Origin: Prevotella sp.
GTDB taxonomy: Bacteria > Bacteroidota > Bacteroidia > Bacteroidales > Bacteroidaceae
Direction: 5' to 3'
Length of the DNA stretch: 10,508 nt
Assembly: GCA_021203705.1 (NCBI GenBank)
Contig: JAJQAR010000219.1
Coordinates: 1 to 10,508, forward strand
Shown: positions 1-7,098 of the stretch, piece after piece
Layout: each line of letters opens with the position of its first letter
Position numbering within the stretch: position 1 is the stretch's first letter
Notes under the pieces: generated by a model
The model's input: the letters and a program-made list of their open reading frames with translations, nothing else
Told to the model about the DNA's origin: nothing
Database searches by the model: none
Translations under genes and position numbers: made by a program

Positions 1-1
1 G

Positions 2-325
2 GATATGGCGCGGCTGTTCCAGGCTCTACGCATCGAGGTGAATAACGAGATGACCACACTCAAACAACTGCTTTTAGCTGCCACCGAACTGATAGCTCCC
101 GGTGGTAGACTGTCGGTAATCACTTACCACAGTCTCGAAGACAGAATAGTGAAGAATGTGATGAGGACCGGCAACCCCGAAGGTGATGTGAAACAGGATT
201 TTTACGGCAAAATAAATACTCCTTTCTCGTTGGTCAACAACAAGGTGATAGTGCCTGACGTGAATGAACAACAGAGAAACCCACGTAGCAGGAGCGCAAA
301 ACTTAGAATTGCAGAGAAGATATGA
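2..325 (+). CDS. rsmH: RsmH (MraW), 16S rRNA m4C1402 methyltransferase, 3' part only
   Basis: RsmH uses S-adenosylmethionine to methylate N4 of cytidine 1402 in the ribosomal P site, and it is usually one of the first genes of the dcw cluster. The gene is cut by the left edge of the window. The reading frame is open from base 2, so the ATG at 5 is an internal Met and not the start. The visible 107 codons are the C-terminal third. They hold the family segments ALRIEVNNE, PGGRLSVITYHSLEDRIVKN and the terminal NPRSRSAKLRIAEK, which are highly characteristic of RsmH. The TGA stop (323-325) overlaps the next ATG as ATGA, suggesting translational coupling to the ftsL-like gene. The missing part would contain the start of the SAM-binding domain. 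Nothing in the visible part looks damaged. Confidence 0.95.
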   Translation, partial: DMARLFQALRIEVNNEMTTLKQLLLAATELIAPGGRLSVITYHSLEDRIVKNVMRTGNPEGDVKQDFYGKINTPFSLVNNKVIVPDVNEQQRNPRSRSAKLRIAEKI

Positions 326-813
326 GCGATAAAGAGAAAGATAACCTGGAGGAGAATCAAATAGAGAAAAAAGAGGAGAACTTGTCGGAAAAAGATTCTA
401 CTCCCGTTAAGGAGGAGAAAGACAGTCATTCTCTGCTTAAGGAGGCTATCAGACAACAGGCAACTGAGGATGAACGGCCTAATTCGGCAAGTCTCACTCT
501 GCGTAAGATATTGGGCGGCGACTTCCTCACTACGAGAATACTCCGCAACCAGATTTGGATTATTGTGATAATCGCTGCCTTCACTCTCGTGTATGTGTCT
601 AACCGCTACAGCTGCCAAAGGGACATTCATGAGATTAACGCTCTCAAAGACACGCTCAAGGATGCTAAGTACAAGGCTTTGGCAAGTTCCAGCGAACTGA
701 CGGAAATGTGCCGTGAGAGTAATGTTCTCAAAATGTTGAAAAACAGTGGTGACAGTATTTTGCAGATACCTAATCAACCACCTTATATAATAATAGTACC
801 AAAAGATGAGTAA
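322..813 (+). CDS. ftsL: FtsL-like bitopic cell division protein
   Basis: This 163-residue protein is identified mainly by position between rsmH and ftsI and by architecture; its sequence alone is not distinctive. Residues 1-75 form a very charged, Lys/Glu-rich cytoplasmic tail. Residues 78-92 (IWIIVIIAAFTLVYV) form one membrane segment. Residues 95-140 are a charged, probably coiled-coil extracytoplasmic region, followed by a short Pro-containing C-terminus. In other bacteria FtsL joins FtsB and FtsQ to activate the FtsW-FtsI septal synthase, so the same role is inferred here. The ATG overlaps the rsmH stop by 4 bases, and the TAA at 811-813 lies inside the first codons of ftsI, an 8-base overlap. 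Both overlaps suggest coupled translation. No strong Shine-Dalgarno sequence precedes it. The gene assignment is fairly sure; the function is inferred. Confidence 0.8.
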   Translation: MSDKEKDNLEENQIEKKEENLSEKDSTPVKEEKDSHSLLKEAIRQQATEDERPNSASLTLRKILGGDFLTTRILRNQIWIIVIIAAFTLVYVSNRYSCQRDIHEINALKDTLKDAKYKALASSSELTEMCRESNVLKMLKNSGDSILQIPNQPPYIIIVPKDE

Positions 814-2962
814 CCAGTTTGATAGAAAGAAAATGGTGCCGCGATTTAAGGTTATCGCTTTCGTGATGGTCTTTATCGGCCTTGTGATACAGTTCCGTGT
901 GCTTTATATTGGTATTGTGGAAAAAAGCTTTTGGGAAAAGGTCGCGGCAAGACTGAAGAAAGACAGTGTGGACATTCCTCCTATCAGGGGGAATATTCTC
1001 AGCACCGACGGCAGACTCATGGCGAGCTCTCTGCCGGAATATAAACTCTACATGGACTTCAAGGCTGGTGGCGAGAAAAAGGACTCTATTTGGAAACTTA
1101 AAGAGGACAGTATCTGTGAGGGCCTTCACCATATTTTCCCGACTAAAACTGCTGCCGAGTTCAAGCATGATTTGGAGGAGGGGCATAAGAAAATGAGTCA
1201 AAACTGGCCTATTTGGGGACGCCGGGTGAGCTATTCCACTTACTCGCAGGTAAAGAAATTACCTGTATTCAAGATGAGCCAGAATAGTGGAGGTTTCCAT
1301 GTGGAACAGTTTAACTCACGTCAACGCCCATTCGGTACGCTTGCGCAGCGCACGGTGGGCGATATGTTCGGTGCTAAGGATACAGCGCGCTTTGGTCTCG
1401 AATTGTCATACGACTCGATTTTAAGGGGCAAGCCAGGTAAAAAGAACAGGCAGAAGATAATGAACAAATACCAGGACATCACTATAATCGACCCTGACAA
1501 CGGGGCTGACATCGTTACTACTATTGACGTGAATATACAGGATCTTGCTGAACGGGCGTTGATCGATGAGTTGAAGGAAATCAACGGCAATGTTGGTGTG
1601 GCTATCGTCATGGAGGTTAAGACGGGTGATGTGAAGGCTATCGTCAACATGAGCAAATGTGAGAATGGGGAATATGCGGAACTGAAAAATGATGCTGTCT
1701 CCGATTTGCTCGAACCTGGCTCTGTGTTCAAAACAGCTTCCATAATGGTGGCTCTTGACGATGGTGTTGTTGACACTACTTATAGGGTTGACACAGGATG
1801 TGGTATCTGGGACATGTATGGTGCTAAGATGCGTGACCACAACTGGCATCGGGGCGGATATGGAGAGATTTCCCTTCCAAGAACGCTTGAGGTAAGCTCC
1901 AATATTGGGGTCAGTCGTATCATCGACAAGTTTTATGCTAAAAATCCAGAGAAATTCGTTGAGGGACTTGACAGGATTGGTATCAGGACTGACCTGCAAC
2001 TGCCTATCGTGGGTGCGGCTGCTCCACGTATCAGAATGCCTGAGAAAAACAAACATGGGCAATACACCAACTGGAGTAAGACGGCTCTCCCTTGGATGAG
2101 TATAGGCTATGAGACGCAGGTGCCTCCAATCTCCACCCTCACGTTCTATAATGCTATTGCCAATGGCGGCAAGATGGTGCGCCCGAAGTTTGTCAAACAG
2201 GTGGTAAAGGATGGTCAGGTGATAAAGACTTATCCTACGGAGGTCATAAAGCAAAGTATATGCAAGGAGAAAACGCTTCATGAGATACAGACGATTCTGG
2301 AACATGTGGTCAGTCAGGGGCTCGGCAAGAGGGCTGGCTCTAAGTCGTTCAAGGTGGCTGGCAAGACGGGAACGGCACAGATTTCCAAAGGTGCCGGCGG
2401 GTACAAAACAGGCTCTGTCAATTATCTTTTGAGTTTTGCAGGTTATTTCCCTGCTGATGCTCCACGTTACAGTTGCATTGTGTGCATACAGAAGTCGGGC
2501 CTCCCTGCCTCTGGCGGTACTATGAGCGGTGCTGTGTTCCACAATATTGCGGAAGGTATTATGGCGCAGAATGTCAAATTGGATGTGCAGGATGCGCGTG
2601 ACACATCATCAGTACTTGTACCTGATGTGAAGAACGGGAATATTGTGGCTGCTGATTATGTGCTGAGCCACCTTGGAATAAACACTAATAAGTCGTGGAA
2701 TGGCGACTATCTTAGTGGCAACCCTATTTGGGGTAAGGCAAGGAAAGGAGAGACTTCAGTCAGTCTTGCGAAAGTCTCTGATTATGGCAACAGGACTGTT
2801 CCTGATGTTATGGGTATGGGCGCACGCGATGCAGTATTCTTGCTTGAGAGTAGGGGTGTGAAGGTGCGTCTGCAAGGTAGAGGCAGGGTCGTGGAACAAA
2901 GTCTACCTGTTGGTCATGTGATAAATCGGGGTGAGACTTGTTCTCTGAAATTGGAAATTTAA
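806..2962 (+). CDS. ftsI: FtsI (PBP3-type) septal peptidoglycan transpeptidase with C-terminal PASTA repeats
   Basis: This is a class B penicillin-binding protein of 718 residues that cross-links septal peptidoglycan outside the cytoplasmic membrane. An N-terminal membrane anchor spans about residues 14-36. It is followed by the PBP dimerisation domain, starting at [10 protein letters not shown] (61-70). The transpeptidase domain runs to about 590 and has all three penicillin-binding motifs: SVFK with nucleophile S306, SSN at 364-366, and KTGT at 520-523. Two PASTA-like units follow, at about 603-656 (begins VLVPDV) and 662-718 (begins RTVPDV). PASTA units are familiar in Gram-positive PBPs and also occur in Bacteroidota FtsI. 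The ATG at 806 overlaps the upstream gene, and M10 is a possible but less likely start. It should work with FtsW, encoded downstream, as the septal synthase. No key residue is missing. Confidence 0.96.
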   Translation: MSNQFDRKKMVPRFKVIAFVMVFIGLVIQFRVLYIGIVEKSFWEKVAARLKKDSVDIPPIRGNILSTDGRLMASSLPEYKLYMDFKAGGEKKDSIWKLKEDSICEGLHHIFPTKTAAEFKHDLEEGHKKMSQNWPIWGRRVSYSTYSQVKKLPVFKMSQNSGGFHVEQFNSRQRPFGTLAQRTVGDMFGAKDTARFGLELSYDSILRGKPGKKNRQKIMNKYQDITIIDPDNGADIVTTIDVNIQDLAERALIDELKEINGNVGVAIVMEVKTGDVKAIVNMSKCENGEYAELKNDAVSDLLEPGSVFKTASIMVALDDGVVDTTYRVDTGCGIWDMYGAKMRDHNWHRGGYGEISLPRTLEVSSNIGVSRIIDKFYAKNPEKFVEGLDRIGIRTDLQLPIVGAAAPRIRMPEKNKHGQYTNWSKTALPWMSIGYETQVPPISTLTFYNAIANGGKMVRPKFVKQVVKDGQVIKTYPTEVIKQSICKEKTLHEIQTILEHVVSQGLGKRAGSKSFKVAGKTGTAQISKGAGGYKTGSVNYLLSFAGYFPADAPRYSCIVCIQKSGLPASGGTMSGAVFHNIAEGIMAQNVKLDVQDARDTSSVLVPDVKNGNIVAADYVLSHLGINTNKSWNGDYLSGNPIWGKARKGETSVSLAKVSDYGNRTVPDVMGMGARDAVFLLESRGVKVRLQGRGRVVEQSLPVGHVINRGETCSLKLEI

Positions 2963-2973
2963 ATTTATTCTGT

Positions 2974-4425
2974 ATGAAACTTAAAGAACTTATCAGAAAC
3001 ATAAAGCCGCTTTGTATCAAGGGCAACAGTGATACGGAACTTATCGGCGTAAATATCGATTCGCGAAAAATATCTACCGGGCATCTGTTCATAGCCATGA
3101 AAGGCACGCAGGTTGACGGTCATAAGTTTATCCCCAAAGCGATTGAACAGGGGGCAACGGCAATCTTGTGCGAGGATATGCCAGAGGACATTGTGGATGG
3201 TGTTACGTATGTTCAGGTGAAATCAACAGAGGATGTCGTGGGTGAGGTGGCTACACAGTTTCATGGCGATCCTTCAAGAAAGCTGAAACTTGTAGGTGTC
3301 ACAGGAACGAATGGCAAGACTACCATCGCCACATTATTATATAATATGTTCCGTAAGTTCGGTTTCAAGTGTGGTCTGCTCTCCACAGTATGCAACTATA
3401 TCGAGGGCGAAGCACTGTCTACAAGTCATACTACCCCAGATGCCATTGAGCTTAACGAACTGTTGGAGCGCATGGCAGAGGCAGGATGCCAGTATGTTTT
3501 CATGGAGTGTAGCTCTCATGCCATTGCACAGAAGCGTATTGGCGGACTGAATTTCGCCGGTGGCATCTTCACTAACCTTACACGCGACCATCTTGACTAT
3601 CATAAGACTTTTGAGAACTACCGTGATGCGAAAAAGGCGTTCTTCGACGCTCTACCGAAGTCGGCTTTTGCTATCACCAATGCTGATGATAAGAACGGTA
3701 TGGTGATGGTGCAGAATACGAAAGCTACTGTTAAGACTTATTCCACTAAATCAATGGCTGACTTTAAGGCAAAGATCCTTGAATGTCATTTCGGTGGTAT
3801 GTATCTTGAGATTGACGGTAGGGAGGTCGGCGTGCAGTTCATTGGAAAATTTAATGTGAGCAACTTATTAGCCGTTTATGGTGCTGCTATCATGTTGGGA
3901 CAACAACCAGAAGATGTGCTTGTAGTGCTTAGTACGTTGAAAAGCGTGAGCGGCCGCCTCGACCCGGTACGCTCGCCGGAAGGGGTTACGGCAATTGTTG
4001 ATTACGCCCACACTCCTGACGCTCTTGAGAATGTTTTGAAAGCTATACATGAGGTGCTTAACAAGAAAGGGCATGTCATTACGGTGTGTGGTGCCGGTGG
4101 CAACCGTGACAAGGGGAAACGTCCACTTATGGCGCAGGAGGCAGTTCGTCAGAGCGATAAGGTGATAATTACAAGTGATAATCCACGTTTTGAGGAACCG
4201 CAGGACATTATCAACGATATGTTGGCGGGTCTTAATGCGCAGCAGATGAAGAAAGTGGTGAGCATCGTTGACCGCAAAGAGGCTATACGCACGGCGTGTA
4301 TGCTGGCGCAGAAAGGCGATGTGATACTCGTGGCTGGAAAGGGGCATGAGGACTATCAGGAGATAAAAGGTGTGAAACATCACTTTGATGATAAGGAAAT
4401 TCTCCACGAGATTTTCGGTAATTAA
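2974..4425 (+). CDS. murE: MurE, UDP-MurNAc-L-Ala-D-Glu:meso-diaminopimelate ligase
   Basis: MurE adds the third amino acid of the peptidoglycan stem peptide in the cytoplasm, using ATP. The protein has 483 residues, normal for the family. The N-terminal UDP-binding domain includes GVNIDSRKI (25-33). The ATP-binding loop is [10 protein letters not shown] (108-117). TTPD (153-156) and the ECSSHA segment (178-183) contribute to the substrate site. K220 in YRDAK is the lysine that is carbamylated in the family. DNPR (402-405) is the motif that marks a ligase for meso-diaminopimelate rather than L-lysine, so the wall is predicted to be of the DAP type. The frame is also open upstream from a TTG at 2938 inside ftsI, but the ATG at 2974, 11 bases after the ftsI stop, gives the expected N-terminus. 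There is no clear Shine-Dalgarno sequence. Confidence 0.97.
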   Translation: MKLKELIRNIKPLCIKGNSDTELIGVNIDSRKISTGHLFIAMKGTQVDGHKFIPKAIEQGATAILCEDMPEDIVDGVTYVQVKSTEDVVGEVATQFHGDPSRKLKLVGVTGTNGKTTIATLLYNMFRKFGFKCGLLSTVCNYIEGEALSTSHTTPDAIELNELLERMAEAGCQYVFMECSSHAIAQKRIGGLNFAGGIFTNLTRDHLDYHKTFENYRDAKKAFFDALPKSAFAITNADDKNGMVMVQNTKATVKTYSTKSMADFKAKILECHFGGMYLEIDGREVGVQFIGKFNVSNLLAVYGAAIMLGQQPEDVLVVLSTLKSVSGRLDPVRSPEGVTAIVDYAHTPDALENVLKAIHEVLNKKGHVITVCGAGGNRDKGKRPLMAQEAVRQSDKVIITSDNPRFEEPQDIINDMLAGLNAQQMKKVVSIVDRKEAIRTACMLAQKGDVILVAGKGHEDYQEIKGVKHHFDDKEILHEIFGN

Positions 4426-4445
4426 TACAATTAAATGTATCTATA

Positions 4446-5717
4446 ATGTTATACTACCTCTTCCGCTTTTTGGATGATTTTGGTATCCCAGGGTCTCACT
4501 TGTGGGGCTACATATCTTTCCGCGCTCTTTTGGCTCTTATCCTGTCTCTCGTGATTTCGGCTTGGTTCGGGGAGAGGTTTATCAAGTATCTCAAGGGAAA
4601 GCAGATTACGGAGACGCAGCGTGATGCGAAGATTGATCCGTTCGGAATTAACAAAATCGGGGTGCCTTCTATGGGTGGTGTGATCATTATCGTCGCGCTC
4701 CTAGTTCCAGTGCTACTGCTCGGCAGGATGCGCAATATCTATCTTATATTGATGATAATCACCACAGTGTGGCTCGGTTTCCTCGGTGGTCTGGACGACT
4801 ATATCAAGATTTTCCGCCATAACAAGGAGGGGCTACCAGGTAGGTTCAAGATAGTGGGGCAGGTGAGTATCGGTCTTATCGTGGGACTTATTCTCTGGAG
4901 CAGTCCTGATGCGAAAATCAACGAGAACATTATCGTCAATAAGACGTCGGATAAGGAGATAGTAGTGAAGCACCGTGCAGAAGCTACAAAATCGCTGAAA
5001 ACCACAATACCGTTTGTTAAGGAACATAACCTTGACTATGCGCGTATCATGAGTTTTTGTGGCAGGTACAAGACGGCGGCAGGCTGGATTTTGTTTGTCG
5101 TAATGACTATCTTCGTTGTTACGGCGGTGTCCAACGGTGCTAACCTCAATGACGGAATGGATGGTATGTGTGCCGGTATCTCTGCCATAATTGGTGTGGT
5201 GCTTGGCATTTTCGCATACGTGAGCAGTCATATTGAATTTGCCGCATACCTTAATATAATGTATATACCAGGGTCACAGGAATTAGTTGTCTTTCTCTGT
5301 GCCTTCGTCGGCGCATTGGTGGGCTTTTTGTGGTACAACGCTTATCCCGCCCAGGTGTTTATGGGTGACACGGGGTCTCTGATGATCGGAGGTGTGATAG
5401 GCGTATGTGCTATTATAATCCACAAGGAACTGATGCTGCCCATTCTCTGCGGTATTTTCTTCGTGGAGAGCCTTAGCGTTATCATTCAGGTGTGGTACGC
5501 CAAGAGTGGTAATCGCAGGGGTATCAAGCAGAGGGTGTTCAAGCGTACACCGCTTCACGACACGTTCCGCACGAGGAACGAGCAACTTGATCCAGAGGCG
5601 AAATATGTTTTCAAAGGTCCGAAAAGTGTCGTTCACGAGTCTAAAATCACTATCAGGTTTTGGATTGTGACGATAATCCTTGCGGCATTGACGATAATAA
5701 CTCTTAAAATTAGATGA
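4446..5717 (+). CDS. mraY: MraY, phospho-MurNAc-pentapeptide translocase (lipid I synthase)
   Basis: MraY transfers phospho-MurNAc-pentapeptide from UDP to undecaprenyl phosphate at the inner face of the membrane, giving lipid I. It is a 423-residue polytopic membrane protein. Visible signatures are QTE-like TETQRDAKIDPFG (55-67), VPSMGG (73-78), the metal and catalytic pair D117-D118 in LDDYIK, NLNDGMDG (233-240) and MGDTGS (306-311) with the conserved Asp at 308. It is about 60 residues longer than the E. coli enzyme. Much of the excess lies in a charged loop at about 152-208, predicted to be extracytoplasmic, and in a longer last cytoplasmic loop. The third motif, HHH in E. coli, reads H371-D372-T373 here. 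The C-terminal ESKITIRFWIV segment is typical of Bacteroidota. It begins 20 bases after murE. Confidence 0.96.
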   Translation: MLYYLFRFLDDFGIPGSHLWGYISFRALLALILSLVISAWFGERFIKYLKGKQITETQRDAKIDPFGINKIGVPSMGGVIIIVALLVPVLLLGRMRNIYLILMIITTVWLGFLGGLDDYIKIFRHNKEGLPGRFKIVGQVSIGLIVGLILWSSPDAKINENIIVNKTSDKEIVVKHRAEATKSLKTTIPFVKEHNLDYARIMSFCGRYKTAAGWILFVVMTIFVVTAVSNGANLNDGMDGMCAGISAIIGVVLGIFAYVSSHIEFAAYLNIMYIPGSQELVVFLCAFVGALVGFLWYNAYPAQVFMGDTGSLMIGGVIGVCAIIIHKELMLPILCGIFFVESLSVIIQVWYAKSGNRRGIKQRVFKRTPLHDTFRTRNEQLDPEAKYVFKGPKSVVHESKITIRFWIVTIILAALTIITLKIR

Positions 5718-5726
5718 AAGGAGAGG
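5717..5726 (+). promoter_or_regulatory. Shine-Dalgarno sequence of murD
   Basis: AAAGGAGAGG starts at the last base of the mraY stop codon and ends 7 bases before the murD ATG at 5734, so the AAGGAG core is at a normal spacing. It is the only strong Shine-Dalgarno sequence seen ahead of a gene in this window; the others have A/T-rich leaders or overlap the gene before. It supports the choice of ATG 5734 over the ATG two codons later. Whether this lineage's ribosomes use it is not known, since Bacteroidota generally make little use of such sites. Confidence 0.6.
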
Positions 5727-5733
5727 CTTAAAT

Positions 5734-6291
5734 ATGAAGATGATTGTTGTTTTAGGTGCTGGCGAAAGTGGCGCTGGTGCTGCTGTCTTAGCCAAGAAAG
5801 AGGGCTTCGACGTGTTCGTTTCTGACATGTCGAAAATTAAAGAAAAATACAAGAAAATGCTTGACGACCATGGGATAGAGTGGGAGGAAGGGCATCATAC
5901 AGAGGAGAAAATCCTCAATGCTGATGAGATAATAAAAAGTCCAGGTGTTCCTTTGAATGCTCCGATGATTTTGAAATGTAAGGAGAAGGGTATTGGCATT
6001 ATCAGTGAGATTGAGTTCGCCGGGCGGTACACTGACTCTAAGATGGTTTGCATTACGGGCAGTAACGGTAAGACTACCACTACCTCCTTGATTTATCATA
6101 TCTTCAAGAGTGCGGGCTATGACGTGGGACTTGCGGGCAATATAGGCAACAGTCTTGCTTTGCAGGTGGCAGAATCTCCGCATAAATATTATGTTATCGA
6201 GCTCAGTTCTTTCCAACTCGACAATATGTATGGATTCCGTGCGAATATGGCCATCTTATTGAATATTACCCGTGACCACCTTGACAGGTAA
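5734..6291 (+). CDS. murD: MurD N-terminal fragment as translated to the TAA
   Basis: Translated literally, the first part of murD gives 185 residues. They comprise the UDP-MurNAc-binding domain (about 1-95, starting with the glycine-rich VVLGAGESGAG) and the first half of the ATP-binding central domain, with P-loop K113 and the SSFQL substrate-site segment. The fragment ends at DHLDR, so it keeps the active-site His (182) but lacks the carbamylated-lysine equivalent, the nucleotide-contacting C-terminal domain and the DSKATN motif. Alone it should not be catalytically active. This is the same gene as the interrupted murD entry, listed so that the two literal open frames are on record. Confidence 0.7.
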   Translation: MKMIVVLGAGESGAGAAVLAKKEGFDVFVSDMSKIKEKYKKMLDDHGIEWEEGHHTEEKILNADEIIKSPGVPLNAPMILKCKEKGIGIISEIEFAGRYTDSKMVCITGSNGKTTTTSLIYHIFKSAGYDVGLAGNIGNSLALQVAESPHKYYVIELSSFQLDNMYGFRANMAILLNITRDHLDR

Positions 6292-6300
6292 GACTGTGAA

Positions 6301-7065
6301 ATGCAGAATTATGTCGATGCTAAGATGAGGATTTTGCAGAATCAGACTAATGATGACTCGTTCATCTATTGGTACGATGATCCGATTATCCAGAAGGAAC
6401 TAAAGAAATATGACATAAAGTCAGTGCAACTGCCATTCTCGGAACTGAAAAAGAATGGAGTTATCGGTTATATCGAACAAGGGCAATATAAGATTGAGGT
6501 GCCTACACCGTTCAACATGGAACAGGAGGAGCTCAGTCTTACGGGCAGGCATAATATTTACAATTCACTTGCTGCTGGTATTGCTTCTGATGTGGCTGGC
6601 ATAAAGAAAGAGGTTATCCGTAAGAGCCTTAGCGATTTCCCTGGTGTGGAGCACCGCCTTGAGAAGGTTACTATGGTTGCTGGCGTACAGTATATCAATG
6701 ATTCGAAAGCCACGAACGTGGATGCGTGCTGGTATGCCCTTGAAAGTATGAGGACGCCTGTTATCCTCATTATCGGTGGTACAGACAAGGGAAATGACTA
6801 TAACAGCATTAAGGACCTTGTGAAAGAGAAATGTGTGGGTTTGGTTTATCTCGGTGCTGACAACACGAAATTGCATAATTTCTTTGATGGCATGGGCATC
6901 CCTGTGCGTGATACTCATAGTATGAAAGATTGTGTGGAGGCTTGCTATGATATGGCAAAGCCTGGCGACACTGTATTGTTAAGTCCTTGCTGTGCAAGTT
7001 TCGACCTGTTTAAGAACATGGAGGACCGTGGCGATCAGTTCAAGGAATTGGTGAGAAATCTTTGA
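6301..7065 (+). CDS. murD: MurD C-terminal fragment, in the same frame after the TAA
   Basis: This 254-residue open frame begins at the first ATG after the internal stop, 9 bases downstream and in the same frame, at a Met that is internal to MurD (codon 190). It holds K197, equivalent to the carbamylated Lys198 of E. coli MurD, then GRHN (271-274 in full-length numbering), HRLE, DSKATN, GGTDKG and LSPCCASFD, so the second half of the central domain and the whole C-terminal domain are present. AGG at 6286-6288 is a weak ribosome-binding candidate. Reinitiation after the stop is possible, but nothing shows it happens. The frame ends with tandem stops, TGA then TAA at 7063-7068. Confidence 0.65.
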   Translation: MQNYVDAKMRILQNQTNDDSFIYWYDDPIIQKELKKYDIKSVQLPFSELKKNGVIGYIEQGQYKIEVPTPFNMEQEELSLTGRHNIYNSLAAGIASDVAGIKKEVIRKSLSDFPGVEHRLEKVTMVAGVQYINDSKATNVDACWYALESMRTPVILIIGGTDKGNDYNSIKDLVKEKCVGLVYLGADNTKLHNFFDGMGIPVRDTHSMKDCVEACYDMAKPGDTVLLSPCCASFDLFKNMEDRGDQFKELVRNL

Positions 7066-7098
7066 TAAGAGGGTATAAATAGAATATTAATTTAAACG

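Larger units (their letters stand above)
5734..7065 (+). pseudogene. murD: murD (UDP-MurNAc-L-Ala:D-glutamate ligase) interrupted by an in-frame TAA
   Basis: MurD adds D-glutamate to UDP-MurNAc-L-Ala in the cytoplasm, using ATP, and is essential for making peptidoglycan. Read through its internal stop, the frame encodes 443 positions, the normal family length (E. coli 438). Codon 186 (6289-6291) is TAA. E. coli MurD has DHMDRY followed by PFGLQQYRAAK; here the sequence is DHLDR, stop, DCEMQNYVDAK. The stop therefore replaces the conserved Tyr, one base change from TAT or TAC, with no insertion or deletion. Motifs on both sides are intact: GSNGKTTT (109-116), IELSSFQLD (155-163), H182, the carbamylated-lysine equivalent K197, HRLE (308-311), DSKATN (323-328) and LSPCCASFD (416-424). 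Such preservation suggests a sequencing error or very recent mutation rather than an old pseudogene. The gene is 16 bases after mraY. Confidence 0.9.

Noticed and set aside
202..777. A 191-codon minus-strand open frame opposite the ftsL-like gene
   Set aside because: It is antisense to the end of rsmH and to the ftsL-like gene, both supported by overlap spacing and protein features. The hydrophobic patches mirror the Lys/Glu-rich codons of the other strand.
1421..2542. A long open frame (373 codons) on the minus strand inside ftsI
   Set aside because: It lies entirely opposite a clearly conserved ftsI. Its translation has no recognisable domain and an unnatural composition, as expected from the antisense of a coding gene.
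2955..2966. The palindrome AAATTTAAATTT across the ftsI stop codon
   Set aside because: It is simple A/T sequence in a short gap, with no promoter element or terminator structure attached, and is likely to be chance.
2938..2973. An earlier start of murE at a TTG inside ftsI
   Set aside because: The extra 12 residues do not resemble MurE, and the ATG at 2974 gives the normal N-terminus MKLKELI.
6289..6291. Reassignment of UAA to tyrosine in this organism
   Set aside because: Five genes in the window end in TAA at the expected protein length, and all other conserved Tyr positions use TAT or TAC. A changed code would extend those proteins.
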